From: Pedobacter steynii
GTDB taxonomy: Bacteria > Bacteroidota > Bacteroidia > Sphingobacteriales > Sphingobacteriaceae
Direction: 5' to 3'
DNA length: 64,000 nucleotides
Assembly (NCBI RefSeq): GCF_900103665.1
Contig: NZ_FNGY01000004.1
Location: forward strand, 186,001-250,000
Part shown: positions 7,576-15,919 of the stretch, piece by piece
How the letters are laid out: the number at the start of each line of letters is the position of its first letter
Numbering within the stretch: the stretch's first letter is position 1
Program-made: the position numbers and the translations under genes
The notes under the pieces: model-generated
Told to the model about the DNA's origin: nothing
Seen by the model: only the letters and a program-made list of their open reading frames with translations
Databases searched by the model: none

Positions 7576-8337
7576 ATGAAAGTCCATCAATTTCTTCCCT
7601 CAGATGTACTTAAGCCTTTTGTAAGCCGCTTCCTGGTTACAGAAAGTGAAGGTGATTTAACCCGTCAGCTCCTGCCTGGTACTGCGCCCGTTATGGCATT
7701 GCGTTTTAAAGGCGCAATACATCTCAACGATACGAATCTGGGCTTTGGCATTACAGGCATATGCAGAGTGGCGCGACCACTGCATTATACGGCTGGATCG
7801 GCCGTATTGCTCGTGCTTTTCAAGGAGGCTGGCGCCGCAGCATTCATAAACATGCCTTTAAACGAGTTCTCGGGTCTAAATGTAAATCTTGACAACGTAT
7901 TTCCTGCCGAACAGGTTCAACGACTTGAAGAAAGCCTGGATAGGACTCAAACCCATGCCCAGAGGATCGTCATGGTCGAAAACTTCCTGATCACACAACT
8001 TAAAACAAACGATAAAGACCCCATGATTAGTAAGGCCGTAGATATGATCAAATCCAGTAAGGGCAATTACAAAATAAAAGAGCTTGCCGCTGCGATGAAC
8101 ATCAATATCGATTCTTTCGAAAAGCGCTTCCGTGCACAGGCAGGCATTTCTCCTAAACACTTCTCCTCCATCGTCAGGATCCAATCAGTCATCAGCACTT
8201 ACCAGCCGCATCAGGACCTTACCGCAGTTTCTTTGGAAACCGGTTTCTTTGATCAGGCCCATTTCAACAGGGATTTCAAGATATTCACAGGCGAAAGTCC
8301 TGGTCAGTTCTTCAAAAAGGGCGTACCGAAGTGGTGA
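7576..8337 (+). CDS. AraC family transcriptional regulator
   Basis: The frame is open from a TTG at 7558, but the ATG at 7576 (MKVHQFLPSD) is the more likely start. The N-terminal half resembles the unnamed sensor part of small Bacteroidota AraC proteins (FKGAIHLNDTNLGFGITGI). The C-terminal 90 residues carry the two-HTH unit: KIKELAAAMNINIDSFEKRFRAQAGISPKHFSSIVR and then TGFFDQAHFNRDFKIFTGESPGQFF. The gene lies 83 bases upstream of the haloalkane dehalogenase gene on the same strand and may control it. Confidence 0.9.
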   Translation: MKVHQFLPSDVLKPFVSRFLVTESEGDLTRQLLPGTAPVMALRFKGAIHLNDTNLGFGITGICRVARPLHYTAGSAVLLVLFKEAGAAAFINMPLNEFSGLNVNLDNVFPAEQVQRLEESLDRTQTHAQRIVMVENFLITQLKTNDKDPMISKAVDMIKSSKGNYKIKELAAAMNINIDSFEKRFRAQAGISPKHFSSIVRIQSVISTYQPHQDLTAVSLETGFFDQAHFNRDFKIFTGESPGQFFKKGVPKW

Positions 8338-8392
8338 ATTCAGCAAGCCGGTAAAACTTGATTTTGTACAATTTTTGGTCTCGCATGCAGCA

Positions 8393-8400
8393 TAATTTTG
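8393..8400 (+). promoter_or_regulatory. Bacteroidota -7 box (TAATTTTG) for the dehalogenase gene
   Basis: TAATTTTG fits the TAnnTTTG consensus of the Bacteroidota primary sigma factor. A TTTG at 8374 could be the -33 box, though the 15-base spacing is shorter than usual. Initiation near 8405 would leave a leader of about 15 bases before the ATG at 8421. Confidence 0.5.
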
Positions 8401-8420
8401 TCCTATTAAATTATGAGCAC

Positions 8421-9335
8421 ATGAAACATTTACCATTAATTATCGCAGTTACCAGCACCCTCCTGTCACAGGCAGCAGAAAAAAAACACGTTAACGTACT
8501 GGGGAAAGACATCGCCTATGTAGAAACCGGAACTGGTGATCCTATTGTATTTCTGCATGGAAATCCGACCTCATCCTTTCTGTGGAGAAACATCATCCCT
8601 TACGTATCGCACTTAGGGCGCTGCATTGCTCCCGATTTAATCGGAATGGGCGATTCAGAAAAGATTTCAGATCCGAAATCACATACCTTCGCCGAAAACA
8701 GCCGCTACCTGGATGCTTTTTATGAAAAGCTTGGGATTAAAAAGAAAATAACGTTTGTCGTACACGATTGGGGTTCGGCATTGGCATTCGACTGGGCAAG
8801 CAGGCATCCTGAAGCCGTTAAAGGAATTGCGTTTATGGAATCTATTACCGTTCCCTATAAATGGGAACAGATGCCTCCAAAAGGCAAAGAGATCTTTCAG
8901 GCGCTACGCTCACCTGAAGGCGAAAAAATGGTACTTGAGCAAAATTCTTTTCTTGAAGTCAACATTCCGCTATCGCACCTCATTCCCTTGACAAAAGAAG
9001 TACACGACGAATACCGAAGGCCTTTTCTTGTACCGGGAGAATCACGCCGGCCTATGCTGTCCTGGGCCCGCCAACTCCCCTTTTACGGAGAACCCAGCGC
9101 ATTTACCGCAGTAGCCACCAGGTATACCGCATGGCTAAAGAAAACCAAGGTACCAAAGCTGTACATTGAAGCCGATCCGGGAATGAGTTCTCCTGATGCA
9201 AAACAGTTTTGCAACAGTCTGCCCAATACAACGAAAATAGTGGTAAAGGGCCTGCATTATCCGCAAGAAGACTCACCGGCAGAGGTAGGTATGGCTTTGG
9301 TTACATGGCTTCAAGGTATTACCCCAGCAAAATGA
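8421..9335 (+). CDS. dhaA: Haloalkane dehalogenase with a signal peptide
   Basis: The chosen start gives 304 residues beginning MKHLPLIIAVTSTLLSQAAE, a likely signal peptide. The rest closely follows the DhaA/LinB alpha/beta-hydrolase pattern. HGNPTSS carries the halide-binding Asn (48). VHDWGSAL holds the nucleophile Asp116 and the second halide ligand Trp117. AFMES holds Glu140 as catalytic acid. GLHYPQEDSP holds the catalytic His279. These enzymes split carbon-halogen bonds by an Asp ester intermediate, giving alcohol, halide and a proton. All key residues are present, so activity is expected. Export to the periplasm is inferred from the N-terminus; many characterised relatives are cytoplasmic. 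Confidence 0.88.
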   Translation: MKHLPLIIAVTSTLLSQAAEKKHVNVLGKDIAYVETGTGDPIVFLHGNPTSSFLWRNIIPYVSHLGRCIAPDLIGMGDSEKISDPKSHTFAENSRYLDAFYEKLGIKKKITFVVHDWGSALAFDWASRHPEAVKGIAFMESITVPYKWEQMPPKGKEIFQALRSPEGEKMVLEQNSFLEVNIPLSHLIPLTKEVHDEYRRPFLVPGESRRPMLSWARQLPFYGEPSAFTAVATRYTAWLKKTKVPKLYIEADPGMSSPDAKQFCNSLPNTTKIVVKGLHYPQEDSPAEVGMALVTWLQGITPAK

Positions 9336-9543
9336 AAATAACCCGCACCAGTTACGGATACGGGCTATTAAATTAACGCTCTCTATACAAACGTACATCT
9401 CAATTATGAAGATTTGATGAATATTGTTAACCGGACTCAGGTTATTTGAATTAAAATTCAAAACTTTATATTAGTATAAGGCGCGTTACCTGTAAAAGTT
9501 GCCTGCATACAAAAAATCCCTATTCACATAAACCAACAAAAAA

Positions 9544-11226
9544 ATGAAAAGACGTTTGCTATTTGCCAGTTTGACCATTACTGCCCTAGCTATCATCAGT
9601 TGTCAGAAGTCGAGTTTAAACAGCACTTCTGAAATTAGAACAAAACAAGCATCTGCCGTTACAACGCCCCTCGTAACAGGGCCTATCCTGGATTCCGGAT
9701 CAAGCTGGAAGTACCTGAGCAACGGTTCTAACCAGGGATCGGCCTGGCGATCCCCTACTTTCGATGATGCCAGCTGGAACACAGGCTCAGGACAGTTTGG
9801 CTTTGGCGACGGCGATGAGGCTACTGTTTTACAATCAGGGTTTATTACCTATTATTTTAGAAAGCATATTAATATTGCAGATAAAAGCGCGCTAACGGAT
9901 TCGGTAGTTCTTTCCATGATTCATGATGATGCTGCAGTAGTATACCTGAACGGATCCGAAGTGTTGAGAACATCGTTATTGCCTCAGACAGGAACCATTA
10001 CTTACACTACCGGCACCAGCAGTTATATTCCCACAGCTCAGGAAAACAATTTTTTTAATTATAAGATCGCCTCATCCCATTTCAATACCGGTGATAATGT
10101 CATTGCAATTGAAGTCCACAATCAAAATGCCAGCAGCAGCGATGTGTCTTTCGACTGTTCTATCAAAAACGCTACCGCACCCGTATCGGATCCTGATGGT
10201 CCCTATGTATTTTATAGGAACAATCAATATCTGGTAAAATCCATTGACAGGGAAACAGGCTATACTACCCAAACTTACGCCAGCCGTGATCAGGTGAGCC
10301 TGAATATAGAATTGCCTGGAGGAGGCTCATTTTCCCTGAACCTTAAGCCTCAATTAATCAGCCGCGAGCCGGCCGAATCTGCCTCCCTGCCTGCCAAATA
10401 TTTTGCTACTTCTGATATAGAAGGGGGTATTGATGGATTTATAATGATGCTGAAAAAGGCGAACATTATGGATAATAATTATAACTGGTCCTATGGCTCG
10501 GGTCACCTCTATATCATGGGTGACGTTTTTGACAGAGGAAAATATGTAACGCAATGTCTGTGGCTGATCTATAAACTAGAGCAGGAAGCGGCTGCGGCTG
10601 GGGGCAAAGTTCATTTCATACTCGGCAATCACGACATTATGAACCTGATAGGCGATTACCGTTACGTAAATGCCAAGTATATGACTAATGCGCAAACCAT
10701 GGGCGAAACCTACACCGCCTTATACGACGCCAACACTGAGCTCGGCAAATGGCTTAGAACCAAGAATATACTTGAAAAATCGGGCAGTACGCTATTTTTA
10801 CATGCGGGTATCAGCCCGGATGTTGAGGCATTGAACCAAACCGTAACACAGCTTAATACGCACATGATTTCGATGATTAATAAAACCTGTACCAGCCAGG
10901 ATTGTAAAACCGCAACAAGTGGCTCAGTTGGCCTGTATTGGTATCGGGGCATGGCAGAGCAAGCCCTTACACAGGCACAGGTAAACAGTATACTTACCAA
11001 GTTTGGCGCAGATCGTACCTATATCGGCCATACGATTCTTAACAACCAGATTACCTTACTGTATCAAAATAAAGTACTGGAAATAGATTTACAACATGCC
11101 AATAATTATCTAAATGGATATATGGAGGGTGTGTATTACAACAATGGATGTTATTTTAAATTCCATACTACCCAGTCGCAGGTTACTTATACTCCTTTGA
11201 TAGGTACCAATTGCACAGCTCCCTGA
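9544..11226 (+). CDS. Calcineurin-like phosphatase lipoprotein
   Basis: The N-terminus MKRRLLFASLTITALAIISC is a lipoprotein signal with Cys20 as the lipidated residue. Residues about 45-210 form a jelly-roll-like beta domain (WRSPTFDDASWNTGSGQFGFGD, VYLNG, GDNVIAIEVHN) of the sort fused to many secreted hydrolases. Residues about 285-540 are a metallophosphoesterase with all metal-binding motifs: SDIEGG (290), GDVFDRG (326), GNHD (361), HAGISP (420) and GHT (495). The order and spacing suit the Shewanella-like protein phosphatase subgroup. It probably acts on phosphate esters outside the inner membrane. The substrate is unknown. Confidence 0.85.
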   Translation: MKRRLLFASLTITALAIISCQKSSLNSTSEIRTKQASAVTTPLVTGPILDSGSSWKYLSNGSNQGSAWRSPTFDDASWNTGSGQFGFGDGDEATVLQSGFITYYFRKHINIADKSALTDSVVLSMIHDDAAVVYLNGSEVLRTSLLPQTGTITYTTGTSSYIPTAQENNFFNYKIASSHFNTGDNVIAIEVHNQNASSSDVSFDCSIKNATAPVSDPDGPYVFYRNNQYLVKSIDRETGYTTQTYASRDQVSLNIELPGGGSFSLNLKPQLISREPAESASLPAKYFATSDIEGGIDGFIMMLKKANIMDNNYNWSYGSGHLYIMGDVFDRGKYVTQCLWLIYKLEQEAAAAGGKVHFILGNHDIMNLIGDYRYVNAKYMTNAQTMGETYTALYDANTELGKWLRTKNILEKSGSTLFLHAGISPDVEALNQTVTQLNTHMISMINKTCTSQDCKTATSGSVGLYWYRGMAEQALTQAQVNSILTKFGADRTYIGHTILNNQITLLYQNKVLEIDLQHANNYLNGYMEGVYYNNGCYFKFHTTQSQVTYTPLIGTNCTAP

Positions 11227-11274
11227 TGTCAGGGAAGGCTCCTTATTCCAGGCCTGTGTATATCTAGTATCCCC

Positions 11275-11310
11275 CCCCGGCAAGTGTTGCTATAGCAATG
11301 TTTGCCGGGG
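11275..11310. terminator. Bidirectional terminator-like hairpin
   Basis: CCCCGGCAA and TTGCCGGGG form a 9-bp GC-rich stem. Inside it a second stem, TTGC/GCAA, closes on TATA. It lies between two converging genes and has no long T run, so it is a terminator candidate by position and stability only. Confidence 0.6.
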
Positions 11311-11376
11311 TTCCTGCGAGATAGTGATCTATCCCGGCTGAGCAATACTAAAAAGGGAGTTTTTTTGAATGAAACC

Positions 11377-12171
11377 TTATAATAAATTATTGTTCATCAC
11401 AAAGTGTGTCAACTCAACCGATGTTTTTGTATTCGTTTTTCTACGTAAATTTCTTTTATGATTTTCTACTGTAGAATAGGAAATACATAATTCGTTTGCA
11501 ATTTTTGGACTATTTAGTCCTCTAATCATTAAATTCAACAACTGTCTTTCTCGCTTAGTTATATTAGGCAATTCAACATTCTTAATTGTTAACCCATCCC
11601 CCAGAGCCAAATGATAATATTCGGTTTTGCCATCTATTACGTTCACAAGTGTCATTAAAATAGGTCTTCCATTAAAATTAAAGTGTGTTAAATCAGTAAC
11701 CATCATCAATCCACAAGTAGTAAGGTTGCCATGATTAACATACAAACCAGGCATTTGTATCAAGACCCACCGAAATACTTGTTGAGCATCTAACATTCGA
11801 GCATATATATTGATACGAATATTTGATTGTTTATCCGGAGGTAGCTGAATAATTTTATCCATTGCGTATTGTATGGCAGATAACACATAGAAGCTATCCT
11901 CGGGATGAATATTTTCCACAAAAAATAAAGCAGGTTTATTTTCCCATTCAGATTTGCTAAAAGGACTAAGCTCGCCAATATTATTGCTAGCGACAGTAAT
12001 TAGCATATTGGCGTTATCGCCAATAAACCAATAATACGGCCCTATGGCAAAATTATGAGCTTCTTTTATCTGAGTTTCAAAAAAAGCTTCGTAATCAATA
12101 ATTCCTAATTCTTTATCCGATTTTGCATTTTTTTCAAACTGTTCAGTAGTTAATGGTTTTAAATTTTCCAT
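11377..12171 (-). CDS. LuxR-type transcriptional regulator
   Basis: The C-terminal 65 residues form a LuxR/GerE helix-turn-helix: ITKRERQLLNLMIRGLNSPKIANELCISYSTVENHKRNL. The N-terminal about 190 residues look like a PAS-type sensor of the form common in Bacteroidota, with aromatic-rich strands (GPYYWFIGDNANMLITVA) and a second fold resembling a PAS repeat around residues 115-185. No receiver domain or membrane span is seen, so it is a one-component regulator. It is divergent from the five-gene secreted-protein cluster that starts at 12371 and shares its promoter region, so that cluster is the best guess for its target. Confidence 0.85.
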   Translation of the reverse strand: MENLKPLTTEQFEKNAKSDKELGIIDYEAFFETQIKEAHNFAIGPYYWFIGDNANMLITVASNNIGELSPFSKSEWENKPALFFVENIHPEDSFYVLSAIQYAMDKIIQLPPDKQSNIRINIYARMLDAQQVFRWVLIQMPGLYVNHGNLTTCGLMMVTDLTHFNFNGRPILMTLVNVIDGKTEYYHLALGDGLTIKNVELPNITKRERQLLNLMIRGLNSPKIANELCISYSTVENHKRNLRRKTNTKTSVELTHFVMNNNLL

Positions 12172-12260
12172 AGCGTAGGTTAGATATATCTAAAATAATC
12201 TTTTTTATAAGCAATTAAAAATGACAGATATCTGCTATTTTTTTGTCTTTTTTTAACCAT

Positions 12261-12268
12261 TAGATTTG
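12261..12268 (+). promoter_or_regulatory. -7 box (TAGATTTG) upstream of the secreted-protein cluster
   Basis: TAGATTTG is a full match to TAnnTTTG. It lies 35 bases before the short frame at 12304 and 102 bases before the first long gene. A clear -33 TTTG at standard spacing was not found. Confidence 0.4.
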
Positions 12269-12303
12269 AGTGTAGAAGGTGCAAATTAACCAATACCTCA
12301 ACC

Positions 12304-12405
12304 ATGCCAACTATGCTTTTTCACAGATTTTTAAAAGTGATCTCTATACTTATTATTATACAAACAAGTTATGCCCAAAACAATATCATCCTTAATACTA
12401 TATAG
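12304..12405 (+). other. Short frame encoding an orphan signal peptide
   Basis: Thirty-three codons read as a complete signal peptide (FLKVISILIIIQTSYA/QNN) and then stop. They overlap, out of frame, the start of the next gene, which has its own signal peptide. It may be a relic of an earlier N-terminus or a leader frame that couples translation. Confidence 0.3.
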
Positions 12406-13597
12406 TGCTATAATACTGATTTTTGTACAAGACAATTTTGCCCAAACAAAAATAGATTTAGGTGGGTATTTAGGCAAAAACGGTGTATTTAAAAACCATA
12501 TACCTACTCGTTTACAAGCAAACAGCAATAACTGTTTCAATTTAAAAATTTGGTATAAAGGCATAGCCGATAATGGGGCCGTACTTAAAGGTTTCTTTTA
12601 CCTCAATACAGCTAACGGAATGTTTGGCTATAGTATTGGTAAAAACATAACCACAGAAAGTGCCAATCCAAATAGCCAAAAACTCAATTTCACCATTTCG
12701 GATAAGTTTGGTAAAAGCGCAACTTACTTTAACGAAAGTAAAGGCCGTAAGTGGATGATGGCCAATAACAAGGCTACTCCGCAAATCACTTCAGAATTAT
12801 GGAAAAAACATGGTAGCCCAGCCGGTAACCGACGAAGATTTACCGATTTAAGTTTAGCGACTTATGCCTACTACAGTTCTACAACTACAGCAAACCCTAA
12901 AATGTATATCTATATGTATAATGAATATTTCGATAATGATGGCACAATCAAAAATTACATTGGCATGTACGGCATCGGTTTTTATCAAATAAACGAAAGT
13001 ACTTATCTGGGCTTATCAAGGGAACAGGGCTCAATTTTTATGAGTATTGAGAAAATAGAAAAAGTAGATTTCTGCTTTAACGGTGCCGGTTTTAAAGATT
13101 TTAAAGAAATGGCTACCGCGATGAATGATGAGGTAGTGAACAACAAAAATAGAGATCTCGAGATGAAAGAGCAAAATTTAAATGAAAGTGATGGATTGTG
13201 TAGTGATCTAAAAAAAGAGCTAATAGCACTAGAAAAAAGTATCAATAAAAAAATGGCTGATGCCAATAGGGCCGTTAAAAGTGGCGGGTCAAATATAGCG
13301 ATGATGGCAGCTGCATCAGACCCCAAAGACCAAATTGTAAGGCACCGTTTAGAATTTGATATTAAAAAATGTGAAGCACTACATTTTACTGGAAATACCT
13401 CATTAACTGCTGCACAAAGAAGAAAGCATAGTCAAAACGCTGCATGTTACCTCATCAAAATAAGCTTTTTAAGAAATATAGAAAATAAAATGACAACCAT
13501 CGAGGTAAATAACAGAAGTAATACCCCAAAAGCAGTAATGGAAAAAAACATGCTTTACCTTCAATCAATAAAGCAATTAACTGCTCTATGTAATTAA
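12371..13597 (+). CDS. Secreted protein of unknown function
   Basis: A type I signal peptide (MPKTISSLILYSAIILIFVQDNFA/QTK) begins this 408-residue protein. The middle is rich in Tyr, Asn and Gly and probably beta-structured, with no motif I can name. About residues 245-300 form a Lys/Glu/Asn-rich helical stretch, likely a coiled coil (NDEVVNNKNRDLEMKEQNLNESD). Four Cys in the second half could form disulfides. It opens a run of five same-strand exported-protein genes with short gaps, which suggests a joint role at the cell surface or outside. The function is unknown. Confidence 0.75.
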   Translation: MPKTISSLILYSAIILIFVQDNFAQTKIDLGGYLGKNGVFKNHIPTRLQANSNNCFNLKIWYKGIADNGAVLKGFFYLNTANGMFGYSIGKNITTESANPNSQKLNFTISDKFGKSATYFNESKGRKWMMANNKATPQITSELWKKHGSPAGNRRRFTDLSLATYAYYSSTTTANPKMYIYMYNEYFDNDGTIKNYIGMYGIGFYQINESTYLGLSREQGSIFMSIEKIEKVDFCFNGAGFKDFKEMATAMNDEVVNNKNRDLEMKEQNLNESDGLCSDLKKELIALEKSINKKMADANRAVKSGGSNIAMMAAASDPKDQIVRHRLEFDIKKCEALHFTGNTSLTAAQRRKHSQNAACYLIKISFLRNIENKMTTIEVNNRSNTPKAVMEKNMLYLQSIKQLTALCN

Positions 13598-13675
13598 AAA
13601 ATTCATTTATAACCTAAACCATATGCCCCATTAACATCATAGTAAACTAAATATTAACCTAAAACCAAACAAATC

Positions 13676-14884
13676 ATGGCAACTAAATTATTTGCAATGC
13701 TGATTTTAATTTGTACGGTAAGCCATGCACAAATTAATACCCGGGAGATCAAACGCAATGCCGAAGGAAAGGTAAGTGAGCGCTTAAATAAAGGCGTAAA
13801 TGCGGGTATCGATGTTAGCGCTGAGCCACAACAAAATTCTGATATCTTAAGGAAATTTGATTTTGTACAAGGCGATAAAATTTTAATAGTCGAAAATTTT
13901 AGTCAAGATAATTTAGGCGATTTCCCCGCCAAATGGAGCACCAATAGTGGCGGCGAAATTGTAGAGCTAAATGGCGAACATTGGCTTAATGTAGGCAAAA
14001 ACGGTGTATTTATGCCCCAGTTTATCAATAACCTGCCCGATAATTTCACATTTGAATTTGATGTAACCAGTAGCGCTAACTTCAATTTTTACAGCAATCC
14101 ATTAAGTTTTGCTATTGCCGAACTGGCAAACCCAAATGCAGATTATGTGAAATGGAAACAGTTTAACCGCTTGGGTAGAAATGGTATAGAAGTTGGCATC
14201 CATCCTAAATCGGTGTCTACCTCAAATAGCAAAGGCACAACAAACTATCAGGTTTATACCAATGGTAATTATGGCGACAAAAATAAAGCCATGCAAAATG
14301 AATTTATAAGCGATGTTAAGCCAACCGTTCACGTTAGCATTTGGCGACAAAAAAATCGTTTACGCATTTACCTAAACCAGGAAAAAATATGGGATTTGCC
14401 AACTGCATTTGTAGAAGGTAAAAAATACAACAGCATTTTGTTTCAAACCGGAAATTTTAAAAAAGAAGAAGATAAATACTATATCAATAATTTAAGGTTA
14501 GCGGTTGGGAATCCAGATACCCGAAACAAATTAATTAACGAAGGAAAGTTTGTATCCTCAGGTATTTTATTTGATGTAAACTCGGCAACTATCAAACCCG
14601 AATCTTATGGTTTAATTAAATCGATCGCAGTGATCCTACAAGAAAATCCGGCAGTTAAAATTAAAATTATCGGCCACACCGATAGCGATGGCGATGATAA
14701 GGATAACCTGAAACTATCTAAACAACGTGCAGATGCCTTAAAAATCATGTTGAGTAGAGATTTTGGCATCAATGCAACTCGTATGCAAACCGATGGCAAA
14801 GGCGAAAGCATACCCGCAATGCCAAACACCAGCGAAATTAATAAAGCCAATAACCGTAGGGTCGAGTTTATAAAAATTAAATAA
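13676..14884 (+). CDS. OmpA-family outer-membrane protein with novel N-terminal domain
   Basis: A signal peptide (MATKLFAMLILICTVSHA/QIN) is followed by a lectin-like beta region (about 75-270; WSTNSGGEIVELNGEHWLNVGKNGVF). The C-terminus is an OmpA/MotB-type peptidoglycan-binding domain: FDVNSATIKPESYGLI, IIGHTDSDGDDKDNLKLSKQRA, GKGE and NNRRVEF. The Asp and Arg that bind diaminopimelate are present. It should anchor in the outer membrane or periplasm and hold the peptidoglycan. It starts 78 bases after its upstream neighbour in what looks like one operon. Confidence 0.85.
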   Translation: MATKLFAMLILICTVSHAQINTREIKRNAEGKVSERLNKGVNAGIDVSAEPQQNSDILRKFDFVQGDKILIVENFSQDNLGDFPAKWSTNSGGEIVELNGEHWLNVGKNGVFMPQFINNLPDNFTFEFDVTSSANFNFYSNPLSFAIAELANPNADYVKWKQFNRLGRNGIEVGIHPKSVSTSNSKGTTNYQVYTNGNYGDKNKAMQNEFISDVKPTVHVSIWRQKNRLRIYLNQEKIWDLPTAFVEGKKYNSILFQTGNFKKEEDKYYINNLRLAVGNPDTRNKLINEGKFVSSGILFDVNSATIKPESYGLIKSIAVILQENPAVKIKIIGHTDSDGDDKDNLKLSKQRADALKIMLSRDFGINATRMQTDGKGESIPAMPNTSEINKANNRRVEFIKIK

Positions 14885-14940
14885 CCCTGGACCATAATGC
14901 CAACTTAAATCAAAATATTTTAATCTAAACATCCAAAGTC

Positions 14941-15915
14941 ATGAAACAATTGCCAATCATTTTTTGCCTTCTGATTATCTCTATAGAGGCAAGTGCACAA
15001 ATAGATCCACGGGTAGCTACACCAATTGGTAAAAGACCATTGCCAAGTGCGCTTATTACCTTACCTACAACTACGCATATTGATAGAGTGGAAATTTACG
15101 AACAACCAAATTTTGGTGGCAGAGTGGCGAAATATGCAAATGTTGTTAATTCATTTACATATCCTTTTACCAATAAACGCGATATATCTTTAAAAGTTGC
15201 TCCGGGCCATATCGCTTACATTGTATTTGATGATGAATTTAAAAGCACTTTAATTTGCACAGGTGATTACCCAACCTTTGGCAGGGTTTTTCAAAATAAC
15301 ATCTTATCTATCACAATAAAATCTGCAAATGCACAAAACGTTAGTTTTAGTGGTTTCTCATTGCAAATACACAACAACGATTGTAAAAAAATGGCTGGTA
15401 CTGTAAAAATCAGGCTATTAGAAAAATTACCCGATGGCACGTATGCAGCCTGCCCCATCATTAGCGAAAACGGGACGACAGTATCCAGTTTTAAAAACCA
15501 AGCTACTATATTTTCTAAACCAATGTTAGAAGGTCCCGAAGTGAACTGTATGCGTGATTTTATTTTCAATTCTGGCAGAGCAGTTCCAGTTATTTCAAGC
15601 ACAGTAGCCTCAAATAGGTCTGCAATAAAAGATGTTTTTATGGTAAGTGATTATGCACTACAAAACGGAAATATTTTTGTAGAAGTTGTACCAAACCTTA
15701 CCGTTGCTCACAAAAGTGGTGATTTAGCCGATGATTATGCTTCGAATGTAAAGATTCAAACAAGCGATCACGATTTAATTAATTATAAAAATGCTGGTAT
15801 GTATTTTTCATCCAAACCATTTACTGCTAAAGGTAATCCTAACGACAACCATGGAAGAGCATCAGGTGTGGAATATAGTATAATTAAGGATATAAGAATT
15901 CACTTCAGCAAATAA
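14941..15915 (+). CDS. Secreted protein with a crystallin-like stretch
   Basis: The signal peptide is MKQLPIIFCLLIISIEASA/QID. Residues about 48-75 (RVEIYEQPNFGGRVAKY) match the pattern of a beta/gamma-crystallin Greek-key strand, YExxxFGG. One such motif does not make a full domain. The remaining sequence has five cysteines, which fits an extracellular protein. No enzyme motif is visible. It is followed after only 4 bases by the ricin-like gene, so the two are probably translated together. Confidence 0.7.
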   Translation: MKQLPIIFCLLIISIEASAQIDPRVATPIGKRPLPSALITLPTTTHIDRVEIYEQPNFGGRVAKYANVVNSFTYPFTNKRDISLKVAPGHIAYIVFDDEFKSTLICTGDYPTFGRVFQNNILSITIKSANAQNVSFSGFSLQIHNNDCKKMAGTVKIRLLEKLPDGTYAACPIISENGTTVSSFKNQATIFSKPMLEGPEVNCMRDFIFNSGRAVPVISSTVASNRSAIKDVFMVSDYALQNGNIFVEVVPNLTVAHKSGDLADDYASNVKIQTSDHDLINYKNAGMYFSSKPFTAKGNPNDNHGRASGVEYSIIKDIRIHFSK

Positions 15916-15919
15916 TACG

